64,000 bases of DNA from Echinicola marina (GCF_020463795.1 NZ_CP080025.1:3035501-3099500), one strand, 5' to 3'. Positions 36,219 to 45,710 are shown, numbered from the stretch's first letter. The notes: generated by a model from the letters alone, not told the origin. Numbers and translations: made by a program.

Positions 36219-37595
36219 ATGATATATGCTATTGTAGATATTGAAACTACCGGGGGCTATGGTAAAAGGCACCGTATTACTGAAATTGCCGCATTTTTAC
36301 ATGATGGAGAGCAGGTGCTGGACAGTTATCAGACCTTGCTCAATCCTGAATGTGAGATTCCGCATTATATTACAGGACTTACAGGAATTGATCAGCAAAT
36401 GGTCGAGGGAGCCCCTGTGTTTAGAGAGATTGCTGATGAGCTATACGACTTTTTACAGGGGAAAGTCTTTGTTGCCCATAATGTGAACTTTGATTATCAG
36501 TTTATTAAAGCAGAGTTTGATCGTGTTGGTAGGGAATTTGACCTGCCGAAATTATGTACGGTAAGACTGAGTAGAAAGATATTTCCGGGCTTAAGGTCTT
36601 ATAGTTTGGGAAGTATATGTGAGTCCAAGTCCATTTCCATCACAGACCGTCATAGGGCTTATGGAGATGCAGAGGCCACTGCGGAGCTGTTCGGGATGCT
36701 CGTGGATGCTGATGATCAGGGGGTAATAGCGTCACTTTTAAAAAGAAATTCCGGTGAAGCCTTTTTGCCTCCCAATATCAGCAAGGAGCAGTTTATGGCA
36801 TTGCCGGAAAAGGTAGGTGTTTATTATTTTCATGATATTAATGGTAAGGTGATTTATGTAGGGAAAGCGCTTAATATCAGAAGTAGGTTTAAGGGGCATT
36901 TTTCTGGGGCAGTCAAAGGGAAACAGGCTATGAAGTCCGAGATTCATAGCGTTAGTTGCCAATTGACGGGGAGCGAATTTCTGGCACTTTTAGTGGAGGC
37001 ATTGGAAATCAAGAAGCATTGGCCGAAATTCAATAGGGCACAAAAGGTGAAGGGGACATCATGGGGATTGTATCGTTACCAGGATGGAGCGGGGTTTGAG
37101 CGTTTTCAAGTCGCTAAGATCAGCCGATTTACCAAGCCACTGTTGAGTTTTAAAAGTCACCATGATGCTTGGTCTTATTTGTTAGAGAAAGTGGCACATT
37201 ATAACTTGTGTCCAAAGTTGTGCGGTATCCAAAAGACAGCTGCAGAGTGCTATGATTATAAATTAGGGAAATGTGAGGGGGCTTGTTGTGGGCAGGAGGA
37301 TGCTGCCTCTTATAATCAAAGGGTGGGGGATTGGCTACAGCAGATGAAAAAGGAACGTGCTAGACTATTGATAAAGGAAAAGGGAAGAGGAGCGGGGGAA
37401 GATGCCGCTATTTTGTTTGAAGATGGGGTGTTAAAGGCTTATGGTTTTGTGAACAGAGAAGATGATGTGGTGGCAGACACAGGTTTTTTGGACTTTTTAG
37501 ATCCTGTTAAGCCTGTTTCGGAAACAACCTATATATTGGAGCAATATTTGGCTAAAAACTTTTCTTCTAATGTTATTATGTTAGATGAGGTGTAA
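36219..37595 (+). CDS. DnaQ-type exonuclease fused to a GIY-YIG (UvrC/Cho-like) nuclease
   Basis: 458 residues. Domain 1 (about 1-170) is a DEDDh 3'-5' exonuclease: VDIETTGG, FVAHNVNFDYQF and HRAYGDAEAT. Domain 2 (about 195-285) is a GIY-YIG endonuclease: VGVYYFHDINGKVIYVGKALNIRSRFKGHF with the catalytic Glu in LVEALEIKKHWPKFN. The remaining 170 residues include a Cys-rich patch (CPKLCGIQ...CEGACCG) as in UvrC/Cho homologues. The fusion suggests repair of damaged DNA, possibly incision followed by resection. Stand-alone gene. Confidence 0.88.
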   Translation: MIYAIVDIETTGGYGKRHRITEIAAFLHDGEQVLDSYQTLLNPECEIPHYITGLTGIDQQMVEGAPVFREIADELYDFLQGKVFVAHNVNFDYQFIKAEFDRVGREFDLPKLCTVRLSRKIFPGLRSYSLGSICESKSISITDRHRAYGDAEATAELFGMLVDADDQGVIASLLKRNSGEAFLPPNISKEQFMALPEKVGVYYFHDINGKVIYVGKALNIRSRFKGHFSGAVKGKQAMKSEIHSVSCQLTGSEFLALLVEALEIKKHWPKFNRAQKVKGTSWGLYRYQDGAGFERFQVAKISRFTKPLLSFKSHHDAWSYLLEKVAHYNLCPKLCGIQKTAAECYDYKLGKCEGACCGQEDAASYNQRVGDWLQQMKKERARLLIKEKGRGAGEDAAILFEDGVLKAYGFVNREDDVVADTGFLDFLDPVKPVSETTYILEQYLAKNFSSNVIMLDEV

Positions 37596-37874
37596 GTGAT
37601 AGGTAGTCAGTTTTTTATGTGTTTTGTGGTGCAGGCGAGTGGTTATAAAAATGATTTTAACGAATGATTTTTGTTCAATCAATCGAAAGATATTTTTTAG
37701 TAAATGTAATGAATGTCTATGGTTTTTAAAGAAACAGAATATATTTCCTTATAGTTGTGTTTTTTGTTTAAAAATGTTTATTAAGTTTTATTGTTTTTTA
37801 AATATACCAAATAATTGTTTATATTGATTAGAGTAGTGTTTTAGAGTGATTTATAAACCCATAATTTCTACGAT

Positions 37875-38672
37875 ATGAAAAAGTTGTTTTATTTCGCCAC
37901 AGTTTTGTTCATTGTCTGCCAAGGTGCATTTGCGCAAGGAGACCATAAATATATGGTAATTGAATTTATCAAGGTAGCGTCTACACAAATGGTAGATTAT
38001 TCTGAGAATAAGAGTTTTATGGAGAAGATTTATTCTGAAGCCATCAAGCAAGGTGATGTGGAGGGATGGGATCTATGGTCACTACAGTCAGGCCCCGATC
38101 AGGGGGATTTTCAGTATGTGACTATCACCTATTATGATGATCCTGTAAAGATGATGAATGGAATGACGGATAATAATTTTGTGAATTATGCAAAAAGGGC
38201 ATTTTCTTCTGAAATGTCTGATCAGCAAATAGAAATGAATGTGGAAAATGCCGTGGCTAATCGTGATCTGGCGATGAGAGCCTATATGGTAATGGTGGCC
38301 CATACAAAAGATGATTTTGAAATGAAGCCAGGTGTCTTGGCCTCTTTTGATTTGATGAAAGCGGCAGAAGGAAGGTTCAATGAATATGAACATGTGGAGA
38401 CTGATCTATACCTGCCATTCCATCAAAAAAAGATTGCTGCGGGTATGATGGAACGATGGATGTTTTTAAGAACAGCGGTACCTATGGGAAGTGCTGCCGA
38501 TTATACACATATGACGTTGAATTTTTACAACGATTATTTGCAGTTCTTTAATTCTATGGAATATGAAGATATGGAAGCTTCAGAAGAGCAATTAACGGCC
38601 ATGGAAGAGGGCTTAAGTTCTAGAGACCAAAAATGGGTGTATATGGCTACATTGCTCAAAGCCATTAGGTAA
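37875..38672 (+). CDS. Secreted protein of unknown function, probably two alpha/beta-barrel repeats
   Basis: 265 residues, not recognised by name. Signal peptide ending QGAFAQ. Two halves show the same order of motifs: a strand (HKYMVIEFIKV / MRAYMVMVAHT), a helix with a long acidic run, a strand with W (GWDLWSLQSG / MMERWMFLRT) and a strand-helix with Y (FQYVTITYYDD / YTHMTLNFYND). This is the pattern of dimeric ferredoxin-like alpha/beta-barrel (ABM-like) domains duplicated in one chain. Very Met-rich. The AT-rich 279 bases upstream show no clear promoter. Confidence 0.65.
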   Translation: MKKLFYFATVLFIVCQGAFAQGDHKYMVIEFIKVASTQMVDYSENKSFMEKIYSEAIKQGDVEGWDLWSLQSGPDQGDFQYVTITYYDDPVKMMNGMTDNNFVNYAKRAFSSEMSDQQIEMNVENAVANRDLAMRAYMVMVAHTKDDFEMKPGVLASFDLMKAAEGRFNEYEHVETDLYLPFHQKKIAAGMMERWMFLRTAVPMGSAADYTHMTLNFYNDYLQFFNSMEYEDMEASEEQLTAMEEGLSSRDQKWVYMATLLKAIR

Positions 38673-38776
38673 GCAGGTAGGCATGAATAAAGGATGATTT
38701 TCTTTTGGTAAGTTTTTCTGTAAGTATGCCTATTGCTAATCATGTCGAAAAAATCAAAAAAGAGCTCTGGAATCTA

Positions 38777-39808
38777 TTATTCTAGGGCTTTTTCTATGGG
38801 TACTAAATTTTGAACGATTTCATTTAGGAGGCTTTCATTTTTAGAAATATAATCGTCGACAGCCTCTTTTAATGCTTTTAGATTAGATTTGGATGCTGCA
38901 TCAAACTTGTTGGAAGCATTTTTAAGATCTGGATTAATTCGTAGAAATCCATTTTTGTTTTTTTCTGCATCAAAGAGCCATTTTAGCTGATGGGTGACTG
39001 TTTCAGCATTTCCAGACCTCACAATAGAAAGTAAAGGTTTTGTCCATTGGCCAGGGGCAAAGTTCTTTGCTTCATGAAAGGTATATTGTCTCTCTGGGAG
39101 GCCGGTCCCTAAAGACAACAAATACATGTCTTTACTGATGGGATTTTTGATGTTTTCAAAGTACATTTTACGGGTTTCTGCATAAGCGCACATGCCGGGG
39201 TTATTGGCAAAAACAGCTCCATCAATCAAGGGATAGCTGATACCTAGTTCGGATTTAATATTGACTGCTTGGAAATAAGTGGGGGTAGCAGTAGCAACTC
39301 TTGCGACATCTTTTATATGAAAATCTTTTGCCTTGGTGATCATTGCATTATGTTGATTGAAAAAATGGGCGCGCCTGTGATCAAGATCATAAGCTGCGAT
39401 AATACAGGGCTTGATCAATTGGCTAAATTTATTGTCAGCAAATTGTTCCGTAAAAAGAGTATTTAGTGCTTTATCAGTGTATTTGTCGTTAAGTAACCCA
39501 CCTAATGTTTGTATTTTATGGAGGTGAGATTTTGAATAGGCCTTAAGACAAAACTCATGGAAAAAATTATTCACTTCTTCTGTGCTGAATTTAGCCTTGG
39601 CTTTGAGCTTGTCATCGGGGTTTAACAAAGCACAGGTGATAACCCCTCCTGAACCTGTTCCCGCAAAAAAGTCAACAAAATCTACCAGCCTGGAATGTTT
39701 GTTTTTAGTTCTTAGCTGGATTTTTTCCTCTAGTGCTTGAAGGATCAAGGCGGGTATAACTCCCCTTACACCCCCGCCATCAATAGAAATAATTTTCACT
39801 TTTTTCAT
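38777..39808 (-). CDS. Patatin-like protein with GTGSGG in place of GTSTGG
   Basis: 343 residues without a signal peptide. The oxyanion loop DGGGVRGVIP (10-19) and the dyad Asp in LIDGAVFANNP (Asp196) are typical of patatin phospholipases. At the nucleophile elbow, however, AGTGSGG (49-55) has Gly52 where the serine of GTSTGG is expected, with a Ser at position 53. Plant pPLAIII enzymes have a similar GxGxG variant and keep lipid acyl hydrolase activity, so loss of function is not certain. It stands alone, so there is no sign of a CBASS or other defence operon. Confidence 0.87.
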   Translation of the reverse strand: MKKVKIISIDGGGVRGVIPALILQALEEKIQLRTKNKHSRLVDFVDFFAGTGSGGVITCALLNPDDKLKAKAKFSTEEVNNFFHEFCLKAYSKSHLHKIQTLGGLLNDKYTDKALNTLFTEQFADNKFSQLIKPCIIAAYDLDHRRAHFFNQHNAMITKAKDFHIKDVARVATATPTYFQAVNIKSELGISYPLIDGAVFANNPGMCAYAETRKMYFENIKNPISKDMYLLSLGTGLPERQYTFHEAKNFAPGQWTKPLLSIVRSGNAETVTHQLKWLFDAEKNKNGFLRINPDLKNASNKFDAASKSNLKALKEAVDDYISKNESLLNEIVQNLVPIEKALE

Positions 39809-40299
39809 TTGTCTTTTATTTTATTGAAACTCTACCTTGATCAATAAATTCACTGTATGGGGGATACTTTCCGACTAGTCTGGATCATGTTATATTGTGC
39901 TACGGGACTAGGTGGAATCAAGAGCGTATAAAGGGTTTTTATCCTTTGTTAATCTATTGTTAACTAAAATTGATATTGTACTGTTTTTTGTTGTAATTGT
40001 TTAGCAGTCAGTTGTTTAATTTTGGTTATTTTAAAAGGTTATTCCTTTTAAGTTACATATAAAAATAATTTAAAAATCTAAATTTGGTAGAATATTTACC
40101 TGTAAATTGTTGATTTGCTGAGTTTTGATGGTTGGTGGGGAGTGAAATGAGTGTTTGATGTTGTGTTTTGTGCTGAAGAAGGGTTAATTCGTTCTTTTTT
40201 AGAGTGGCTAAAGACTGCTGTTTAATAATGTATTAATAAAATTAGGACAATCTCGAAATAGCATCTCTTCCCTACCTTGTATTCTGATAGGTGTGTTTT

Positions 40300-40500
40300 A
40301 AATAATAGGTATACCACCAATTGCAGCAGTAAATGATAAGGCAATCGAAAAGATCGTTTTGATTACAATGTCAGGGGCTTTGGCCTTCAGGATTTTGGGC
40401 CCCAGCGCAAAGCATTTAAGGATACAGATATCATAGCAGCTAAATATACTTAGGGGAATCTCGATTATTTGAACGAAAAGAAAGTTTGTTTTGACATTAA
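40300..40500 (+). other. Possible gene relic in the 39.8-40.5 kb gap
   Basis: The 710 bases before the PhoX gene are AT-rich up to about 40300. From there, codon-like sequence can be read in two frames (IGIPPIAAVNDKAIEKIV, and QRKAFKDTDIIAAKYT-stop-GNLDYLNEKK), as if from a decayed gene with a frameshift. The family is not recognised and it may be chance. Confidence 0.2.
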
Positions 40501-40518
40501 TAAAAAACCGTTATATCT

Positions 40519-41931
40519 ATGAGTACTGGCAATAGTAATACCGACAGAAGAGCATTCATCAAACAATCAGGTATGGTGACCATGGGCTTTATGGGCCTGT
40601 TTCAATGCATACAACCTTCTTCAAAAAACGGATCTTCGAGTGAGAAGATTGGCTATGGGCTACTAGAAGAGGACCCTGATAAAATTCTGAATTTGCCTAA
40701 GGGGTTCAGTTATACCATTATTTCTCGCTCTGGGGAGCTAATGGATGATGGCCTGATTGTACCGGGCAGGCCGGATGGAATGGGGACTTTCCCTGGAAAA
40801 GAAGGGAAGATCATTATTGTTAGAAATCATGAAAACAGCCCGGATGATTTTGAGGAAGGGGCTTTTGGAGAGCATAATGAAAATTACTCATCAAAGTATG
40901 CAGGAGAATTGTATGAAAATGGAATGGGTAGCCTGCCTGGTTTGGGAGGCACTACTACACTGGTTTATAATCCAGCAACCAAGAAAGTTGAAAAGCAGTT
41001 CCTTAGTTTGGGAGGTACAGTCAGGAACTGTGCTGGAGGGGTGACGCCATGGGGTTCTTGGTTGACTTGTGAGGAATCAACCGTCAGGAAAGGAGACTAT
41101 GATGGTAAGTTGGAGGAAGATCATGGTTATGTCTTCGAGGTCCCTGCATCAGAGGATCCTATGCTCTATACCGCTAAACCAATTAAGGAAATGGGAAGGT
41201 TTAATCACGAGGCTGTTGCGGTGGATCCGAGAACAAGTATTGTTTATTTGACAGAGGATCGCGGAGACGGCTTGTTTTATCGATTTATACCTGATGTGCC
41301 CGGAGAGCTTCACTCAGGAGGGAAACTACAAGCTTTGGCCATAGTAGGTAAGCCTTCTTTTGATACCCGAAATTGGGAGGACTTAGAGACAGAAAGGATG
41401 CCCAAAAATAAGGCTTTTGATGTGGAATGGCTCGATATAGACGATGTAGAGGCACCTGATGATGACTTGAGGTATAGGGGGACAGAACAGGGAGCGGCAT
41501 GTTTTGCCAGGGGAGAAGGAATTTGGTTTGGACAGGGGGAGCTGTATTTCGCCTGTACCAATGGAGGAGAGATTTCTGCCGGCCAAGTCTTTAAATACAC
41601 CCCTGGGAAAAATGAAGGTAAAGCTAATGAGATATCAGCACCAGGGAAATTGGAACTGTTCGCTGAGCCTAATGACACAGAGATTCTTAAAAGCTGTGAT
41701 AATGTAGCAATTGCCCCTTGGGGTGATTTATTATTATGTGAAGACAGGTCACATCCTTTTGTAGTAGGGATTACCCCAGAAGGAAACTTTTATAAGCTGG
41801 CTGAGAATATTGGTTATGAAAGTGAATTTGCAGGCGGGGTGTTTTCTCCAGATGGAAAAACCTATTTTGTTAATATACAGGGGGCTGGTTTGACCATTGC
41901 CATAGAAGGTCCTTGGGATCAAAAAACTTAA
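40519..41931 (+). CDS. PhoX-family (DUF839) phosphatase-like protein, Tat-exported
   Basis: 470 residues. The N terminus has a twin-arginine signal (TDRRAFIKQSG), so it is folded before export. The body is the beta-propeller of the PhoX/DUF839 family: VRNHEN, GGTTTLVYN, RNCAGGVTPWGSWLTCEES, GRFNHEAVAVDP and YLTEDRGDGLFYRF. PhoX enzymes are calcium/iron-dependent alkaline phosphatases that release phosphate from organic esters; many DUF839 proteins are untested. A terminator follows. Confidence 0.87.
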   Translation: MSTGNSNTDRRAFIKQSGMVTMGFMGLFQCIQPSSKNGSSSEKIGYGLLEEDPDKILNLPKGFSYTIISRSGELMDDGLIVPGRPDGMGTFPGKEGKIIIVRNHENSPDDFEEGAFGEHNENYSSKYAGELYENGMGSLPGLGGTTTLVYNPATKKVEKQFLSLGGTVRNCAGGVTPWGSWLTCEESTVRKGDYDGKLEEDHGYVFEVPASEDPMLYTAKPIKEMGRFNHEAVAVDPRTSIVYLTEDRGDGLFYRFIPDVPGELHSGGKLQALAIVGKPSFDTRNWEDLETERMPKNKAFDVEWLDIDDVEAPDDDLRYRGTEQGAACFARGEGIWFGQGELYFACTNGGEISAGQVFKYTPGKNEGKANEISAPGKLELFAEPNDTEILKSCDNVAIAPWGDLLLCEDRSHPFVVGITPEGNFYKLAENIGYESEFAGGVFSPDGKTYFVNIQGAGLTIAIEGPWDQKT

Positions 41932-41948
41932 ACCAAGAATAGATATTG

Positions 41949-41974
41949 AAAAGGGCTTGCAAGCCCTTTTTTAA
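41949..41974. terminator. Bidirectional terminator
   Basis: AAAAGGGCT/AGCCCTTTT around TGCA, T-run on the plus strand. It overlaps the stop codon of the convergent thioesterase gene. Confidence 0.75.
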
Positions 41975-42366
41975 TGTTCTTTTATGATAGGGGTAGGTTT
42001 TTTATCCTCATCAATGGCTACTAAGGTAAAGGTGCCGCTAATCGCCTTTTCCCTTCCTTCTTCATACATCTGCTCAATAAAAATATCAACCTGAATTTTG
42101 AGACTGGTGTTCCCAATATGTATGATGGATCCTACAAGTTCAATTATGGTACCAGCAGGGATAGGCACGGTAAAATCTATTTTGTCACTGCTGACAGTAA
42201 CCATTTTTTGGCGACTGAACCTCGTGGCAGTGATAAAAGCTACTTCGTCCATTAAATGCATGGCAGTACCTCCGAATAAGGTGTCATAGTGGTTGATTGT
42301 ATTGGGGAAAACTGCTTTGAAGATTCTGGTCTCTGCTTTTTTGATCTTTAGTTCTAGTGCTGTCAT
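41971..42366 (-). CDS. Acyl-CoA thioesterase (YciA/BFIT-like hotdog)
   Basis: 131 residues from the ATG at 42366. FPNTINHYDTLFGGTAMHLMDEVAFITATRFS is the hotdog helix of the YciA/acyl-CoA hydrolase group, with the catalytic Asp in MDEVA; VTVSSDKIDFTVPIPAGTIIEL follows. The start codon overlaps the stop of the upstream PAS gene (ATGA), so the two are translated as a coupled pair. Confidence 0.85.
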   Translation of the reverse strand: MTALELKIKKAETRIFKAVFPNTINHYDTLFGGTAMHLMDEVAFITATRFSRQKMVTVSSDKIDFTVPIPAGTIIELVGSIIHIGNTSLKIQVDIFIEQMYEEGREKAISGTFTLVAIDEDKKPTPIIKEH

Positions 42367-42854
42367 ATTTCTGTTTCTAGTGCAAGAAAGTGGGAAGTGT
42401 TTCCTGATATATTTTTTAATGGAAAAATGTGAATTTGACAAAGATAGGTGGAGTGGTCAAGTTTATAGTTGATTAGTTTACTTTGGAAAGGGAGATCGAG
42501 GGATAATTTTCTTTTGAATTCTTTAAGTGCCAAAGTAGAGGTGCATTCTCCTTGCAGAAAAGAAGGTTTTTTGCCAATGGCAAAATGGGGACTGTATCCG
42601 GTCATTTTTTTAAAACCTTGGTTTACCCAAATGATGTGTTTGTTGAGGTCGGTAAGGACCAAGGCATCGTAATTTTCTTCCAGTATATCCCATTGGGTGT
42701 CCCATTTAAAGCGATCTTTAAAGTATTCCAGCGTGGCTTTGTCTTGTTCGATCGATCCTGGAATTTTATTGGAGAATACACTTTGTATATAGATATCCCA
42801 ACATTTTAAAGGTGTCTTAATGAATGGATTTTTGCTATCCTTCTTTGAAATCAT
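42363..42854 (-). CDS. Single PAS-domain protein, LOV-like but without the photoactive Cys
   Basis: 163 residues. One PAS domain (about 55-160): ALVLTDLNKHIIWVNQGFKKMTGYS then GKKPSFLQGECTS. The second motif aligns with GRNCRFLQG of LOV photoreceptors, but Cys is replaced by Pro, so the usual flavin-cysteinyl chemistry is not possible. No output domain. Overlaps the thioesterase start by ATGA, suggesting a sensor or partner of that enzyme; this is inference. Confidence 0.8.
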   Translation of the reverse strand: MISKKDSKNPFIKTPLKCWDIYIQSVFSNKIPGSIEQDKATLEYFKDRFKWDTQWDILEENYDALVLTDLNKHIIWVNQGFKKMTGYSPHFAIGKKPSFLQGECTSTLALKEFKRKLSLDLPFQSKLINYKLDHSTYLCQIHIFPLKNISGNTSHFLALETEI

Positions 42855-42972
42855 ATCGAGAGAAATAAAACTATTCCGAACAGGTATTTAACTTGTTCGG
42901 AATAGTGATTGTTTAATATTAATCATTTTACCAAGTTGATTGATTTCGGTAAAATAACTGTTTTTTAAGGTG

Positions 42973-45327
42973 CTAGCCCAGGTTGTTGAGGACTTTGGTA
43001 CTAAAACTTGAGGTATTCAAAGTGGCATTATCCCTTAAGGATTGAGCTGCTTTTACCATTCTTATGAGGGCTTCTTTTGTTTCCTCCCAACCTCTGGTTT
43101 TTAGACCGCAATCAGGGTTTACCCATAGTTGTCTGTCCTTGATAACTGCTTTGGCTTTATTCATAAGTTGGACCATTTCATCCTCTGTGGGGATTCTTGG
43201 GGAGTGAATATCGTAGACACCGGGACCAATTTCATTTGGATATTGGAATTCAGCAAAAGCATCCAACAATTCCATTTGAGAACGGGAGCATTCGATGGTG
43301 ATGACATCCGCATCCATGGCAGCTATGTGTTGGATGATATCATTAAATTCAGAATAGCACATATGGGTGTGGATCTGTGTTTCGTCTTTTACACCGGATG
43401 AAGCAATGCGGAAGCAATCTACAGCCCACTTTAGGTATGCGTCCCAATGTGAAAGTCTAAGCGGAAGGCCTTCTCTAAGAGCAGGTTCATCGATTTGAAT
43501 GATTTTGATTCCTGCACTTTCCAGGTCATTGACTTCTTCGCGAATAGCCAATGCTATTTGCTGACATGTAACCGAACGTGCTTGGTCGTTTCTTACAAAT
43601 GACCATTGAAGGATAGTGACTGGACCTGTTAGCATTCCTTTTACGTTTTTGTTGGTCAGGGATTGCGCAAAAGATGTCCAATATTTGGTCATGGCACGAG
43701 GTCTTGAAACATCTCCATAGATGATAGGAGGTTTGACACACCTGGATCCATAGCTTTGTACCCATCCATTTTGGGTGAAGACAAAGCCCTCCAGTTTTTC
43801 ACCGAAATATTCCACCATATCATTCCTCTCAAACTCACCATGCACCAGTACATCTAAGCCAATAGCTTCCTGCCACTCGATGGCTGCTTTGGTTTCCTTC
43901 TTAATAAGTTCATTATATTGATTTTGAGTCAATACTCCTTTTTTTAGGTTGGCACGCCATTGTCGAACTTCTTTGGTTTGTGGAAAGGAACCAATGGTGG
44001 TCGTGGGAAATAAAGGTAGCTTTAGGTTTTCTTCTTGCAGTTTTTGGCGCTCGCTAAATATGTTTTTTCTTTGGCTATGTTCTGGACTAAGCAGCTCTAC
44101 AGCCAGCTTAACTTTGGCTTTGTGAATGATTTGGGCCTCTGCTTTACTTTGGATGGCTGCTTTGTTTTCCGAAAGGATGTCCAAATTGGCTTTGTTTTCT
44201 TGGTCTATCGCAAGCTTTCTTAAGTTGCTTATCTCCTCTACTTTCTGTTTTGCAAAAGCTAACCAGTTTTTGATCTCCGGAGTCAAAGCGGTCTCGTTAG
44301 ATTCTTCCTCCAAATCACAGGGACTGTGTAATAAGGAGCAGCTAGGACCGATCAAAAGCCTTTCGGTCTCTTTGGCCTTTTGGGCTTTTTCGAGCAATGC
44401 CAAGGAGCCTTCAAAATCATTTTTCCAAATATTCCTGCCATCTACCAAGCCTAATGACAAGCTCATGTTTTTCGGGATAGACTGTAGCACTTCCTCCAAT
44501 TGCTCAGGAGCTCGTACAAGATCTATATGTAATGCGCATACCGGCAAGGCACTTGCAATGGGAAGATTATCTCCCAGATTGCCAAAATAGCTGGCAAGCA
44601 AGATTTTGATATTTGGGCAGGCTCTTTTTATTTCCTTATAAGTCGATAAAAATGCCTCTTTTTCTTCCTTGGAGAGATCCATGGCCAGATAGGGCTCGTC
44701 TATTTGTACCCACGTAGCACCTGAATTTTCTAGCTTTTTCAGTATTTCCAGATAGACAGGTAGGAGATTTTGCAGCAAGGAAATTCTATGAAAGCCTGTC
44801 TCCTTTTCCTTTCCTAAAAGTAAATAGGAGATAGGACCAATGATGACTGGTTTGGTCTGTATGCCCAGTCTCTTGGCTTCTTTGAATTCATCCAGTATTT
44901 TGGAAGAGAATAATTTGAATTTTTGATCTTTTTTAAATTCCGGGACAATGTAGTGATAGTTGGTGTCAAACCATTTGGTCATTTCCATGGCGATGATATC
45001 CAGACCATTGTTTTGATAGCCTCTGGCCATGGCAAAATAAAGGTCCAGTTCCGGTCTTTTTTGGTCTGTAACAATATCATGGTATCGTTCAGGAATGGCT
45101 CCTACTGTTAATGACATGTCCAGTACCTGGTCGTAAAAGGAGAAGTCATTGGAAGGGATCATGTCTATTCCAGCTTCCTGCTGTAATTTCCAGTTTTGTA
45201 GACGGATGTCAGCTCCAGCCTTTAAAAGATCATGAAGTGAAATTTTTTCTTTCCAATAGGCTTCACAGGCCTTTTTGAGTTGTCTTCGGCTACCTATTCG
45301 CGGATAGCCAAGATTGTGCGTTAGCAT
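42973..45327 (-). CDS. metE: Cobalamin-independent methionine synthase
   Basis: 784 residues. Transfers the methyl group of 5-methyltetrahydropteroyl-triglutamate to homocysteine in the cytosol. N-terminal half begins NLGYPRIGSRRQLKKA. The zinc ligands of the C-terminal barrel are visible in IHTHMCYSEF (His, Cys), ITIECSRS (Glu) and NPDCGLKTRGW (Cys). A cobalamin riboswitch lies upstream (45541-45710), so expression should drop when B12 is available and a B12-dependent MetH can take over. Confidence 0.97.
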   Translation of the reverse strand: MLTHNLGYPRIGSRRQLKKACEAYWKEKISLHDLLKAGADIRLQNWKLQQEAGIDMIPSNDFSFYDQVLDMSLTVGAIPERYHDIVTDQKRPELDLYFAMARGYQNNGLDIIAMEMTKWFDTNYHYIVPEFKKDQKFKLFSSKILDEFKEAKRLGIQTKPVIIGPISYLLLGKEKETGFHRISLLQNLLPVYLEILKKLENSGATWVQIDEPYLAMDLSKEEKEAFLSTYKEIKRACPNIKILLASYFGNLGDNLPIASALPVCALHIDLVRAPEQLEEVLQSIPKNMSLSLGLVDGRNIWKNDFEGSLALLEKAQKAKETERLLIGPSCSLLHSPCDLEEESNETALTPEIKNWLAFAKQKVEEISNLRKLAIDQENKANLDILSENKAAIQSKAEAQIIHKAKVKLAVELLSPEHSQRKNIFSERQKLQEENLKLPLFPTTTIGSFPQTKEVRQWRANLKKGVLTQNQYNELIKKETKAAIEWQEAIGLDVLVHGEFERNDMVEYFGEKLEGFVFTQNGWVQSYGSRCVKPPIIYGDVSRPRAMTKYWTSFAQSLTNKNVKGMLTGPVTILQWSFVRNDQARSVTCQQIALAIREEVNDLESAGIKIIQIDEPALREGLPLRLSHWDAYLKWAVDCFRIASSGVKDETQIHTHMCYSEFNDIIQHIAAMDADVITIECSRSQMELLDAFAEFQYPNEIGPGVYDIHSPRIPTEDEMVQLMNKAKAVIKDRQLWVNPDCGLKTRGWEETKEALIRMVKAAQSLRDNATLNTSSFSTKVLNNLG

Positions 45328-45540
45328 AATGATAAACTTTTAACGTGATAAATAATTGTCAAAAGCCTTTAGCTAAACTTCGCAATGCTGCGATGGGAAG
45401 GGAAACTGAAAAATAAGACGTACCTTTCCCTTGGGCACATTTATCCCAGGAGAAGAAAGGAAAAGGAGTCGTACTTGACAGGTGCTTCAAACCGCGAAAG
45501 CATTGTCATTTCTGTCCTCCATAATGGACAGTTCAAAATA

Positions 45541-45710
45541 GGCAGGTCTCCTGGCTTGTAACATTTTTGCCGTCCTTCCCACCCCGATAGCTATCGGGAC
45601 AGTGGACATCCAATGGGCAAAAACTTTCACGTTACTTACAGTTGCGCGACAGCCCGTGATTTTCACACGGTTCCCTATTATCATCGACCTTAGCCGATGA
45701 CCTATAATGG
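45541..45710 (-). promoter_or_regulatory. Cobalamin riboswitch upstream of metE
   Basis: Read on the minus strand: AGGTC at the 5' side, AATAGGGAACC, then GAAAATCACGGGCTGTCGCG, CAACTGTAAGT, GATGTCCACTG (B12-box region), GGTGGGAAGG, and the diagnostic end AAGCCAGGAGACCTGCC, whose GACCT can pair with the 5' AGGTC. This is the conserved core of B12 riboswitches. The 210 bases from here to metE contain hairpins (for example TGTCC/GGACA at about 45513-45531) that could be the switch platform. A 91-codon open frame here is by chance. Confidence 0.92.

Noticed and set aside
38777-39808. Patatin-like gene as a CBASS effector
   Set aside because: No cyclase, Cap or other defence gene nearby; both neighbours are unrelated single genes.
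44126-44590. 154-codon plus-strand frame inside metE
   Set aside because: Shadow of metE on the opposite strand; serine- and leucine-rich as expected for an antisense frame.
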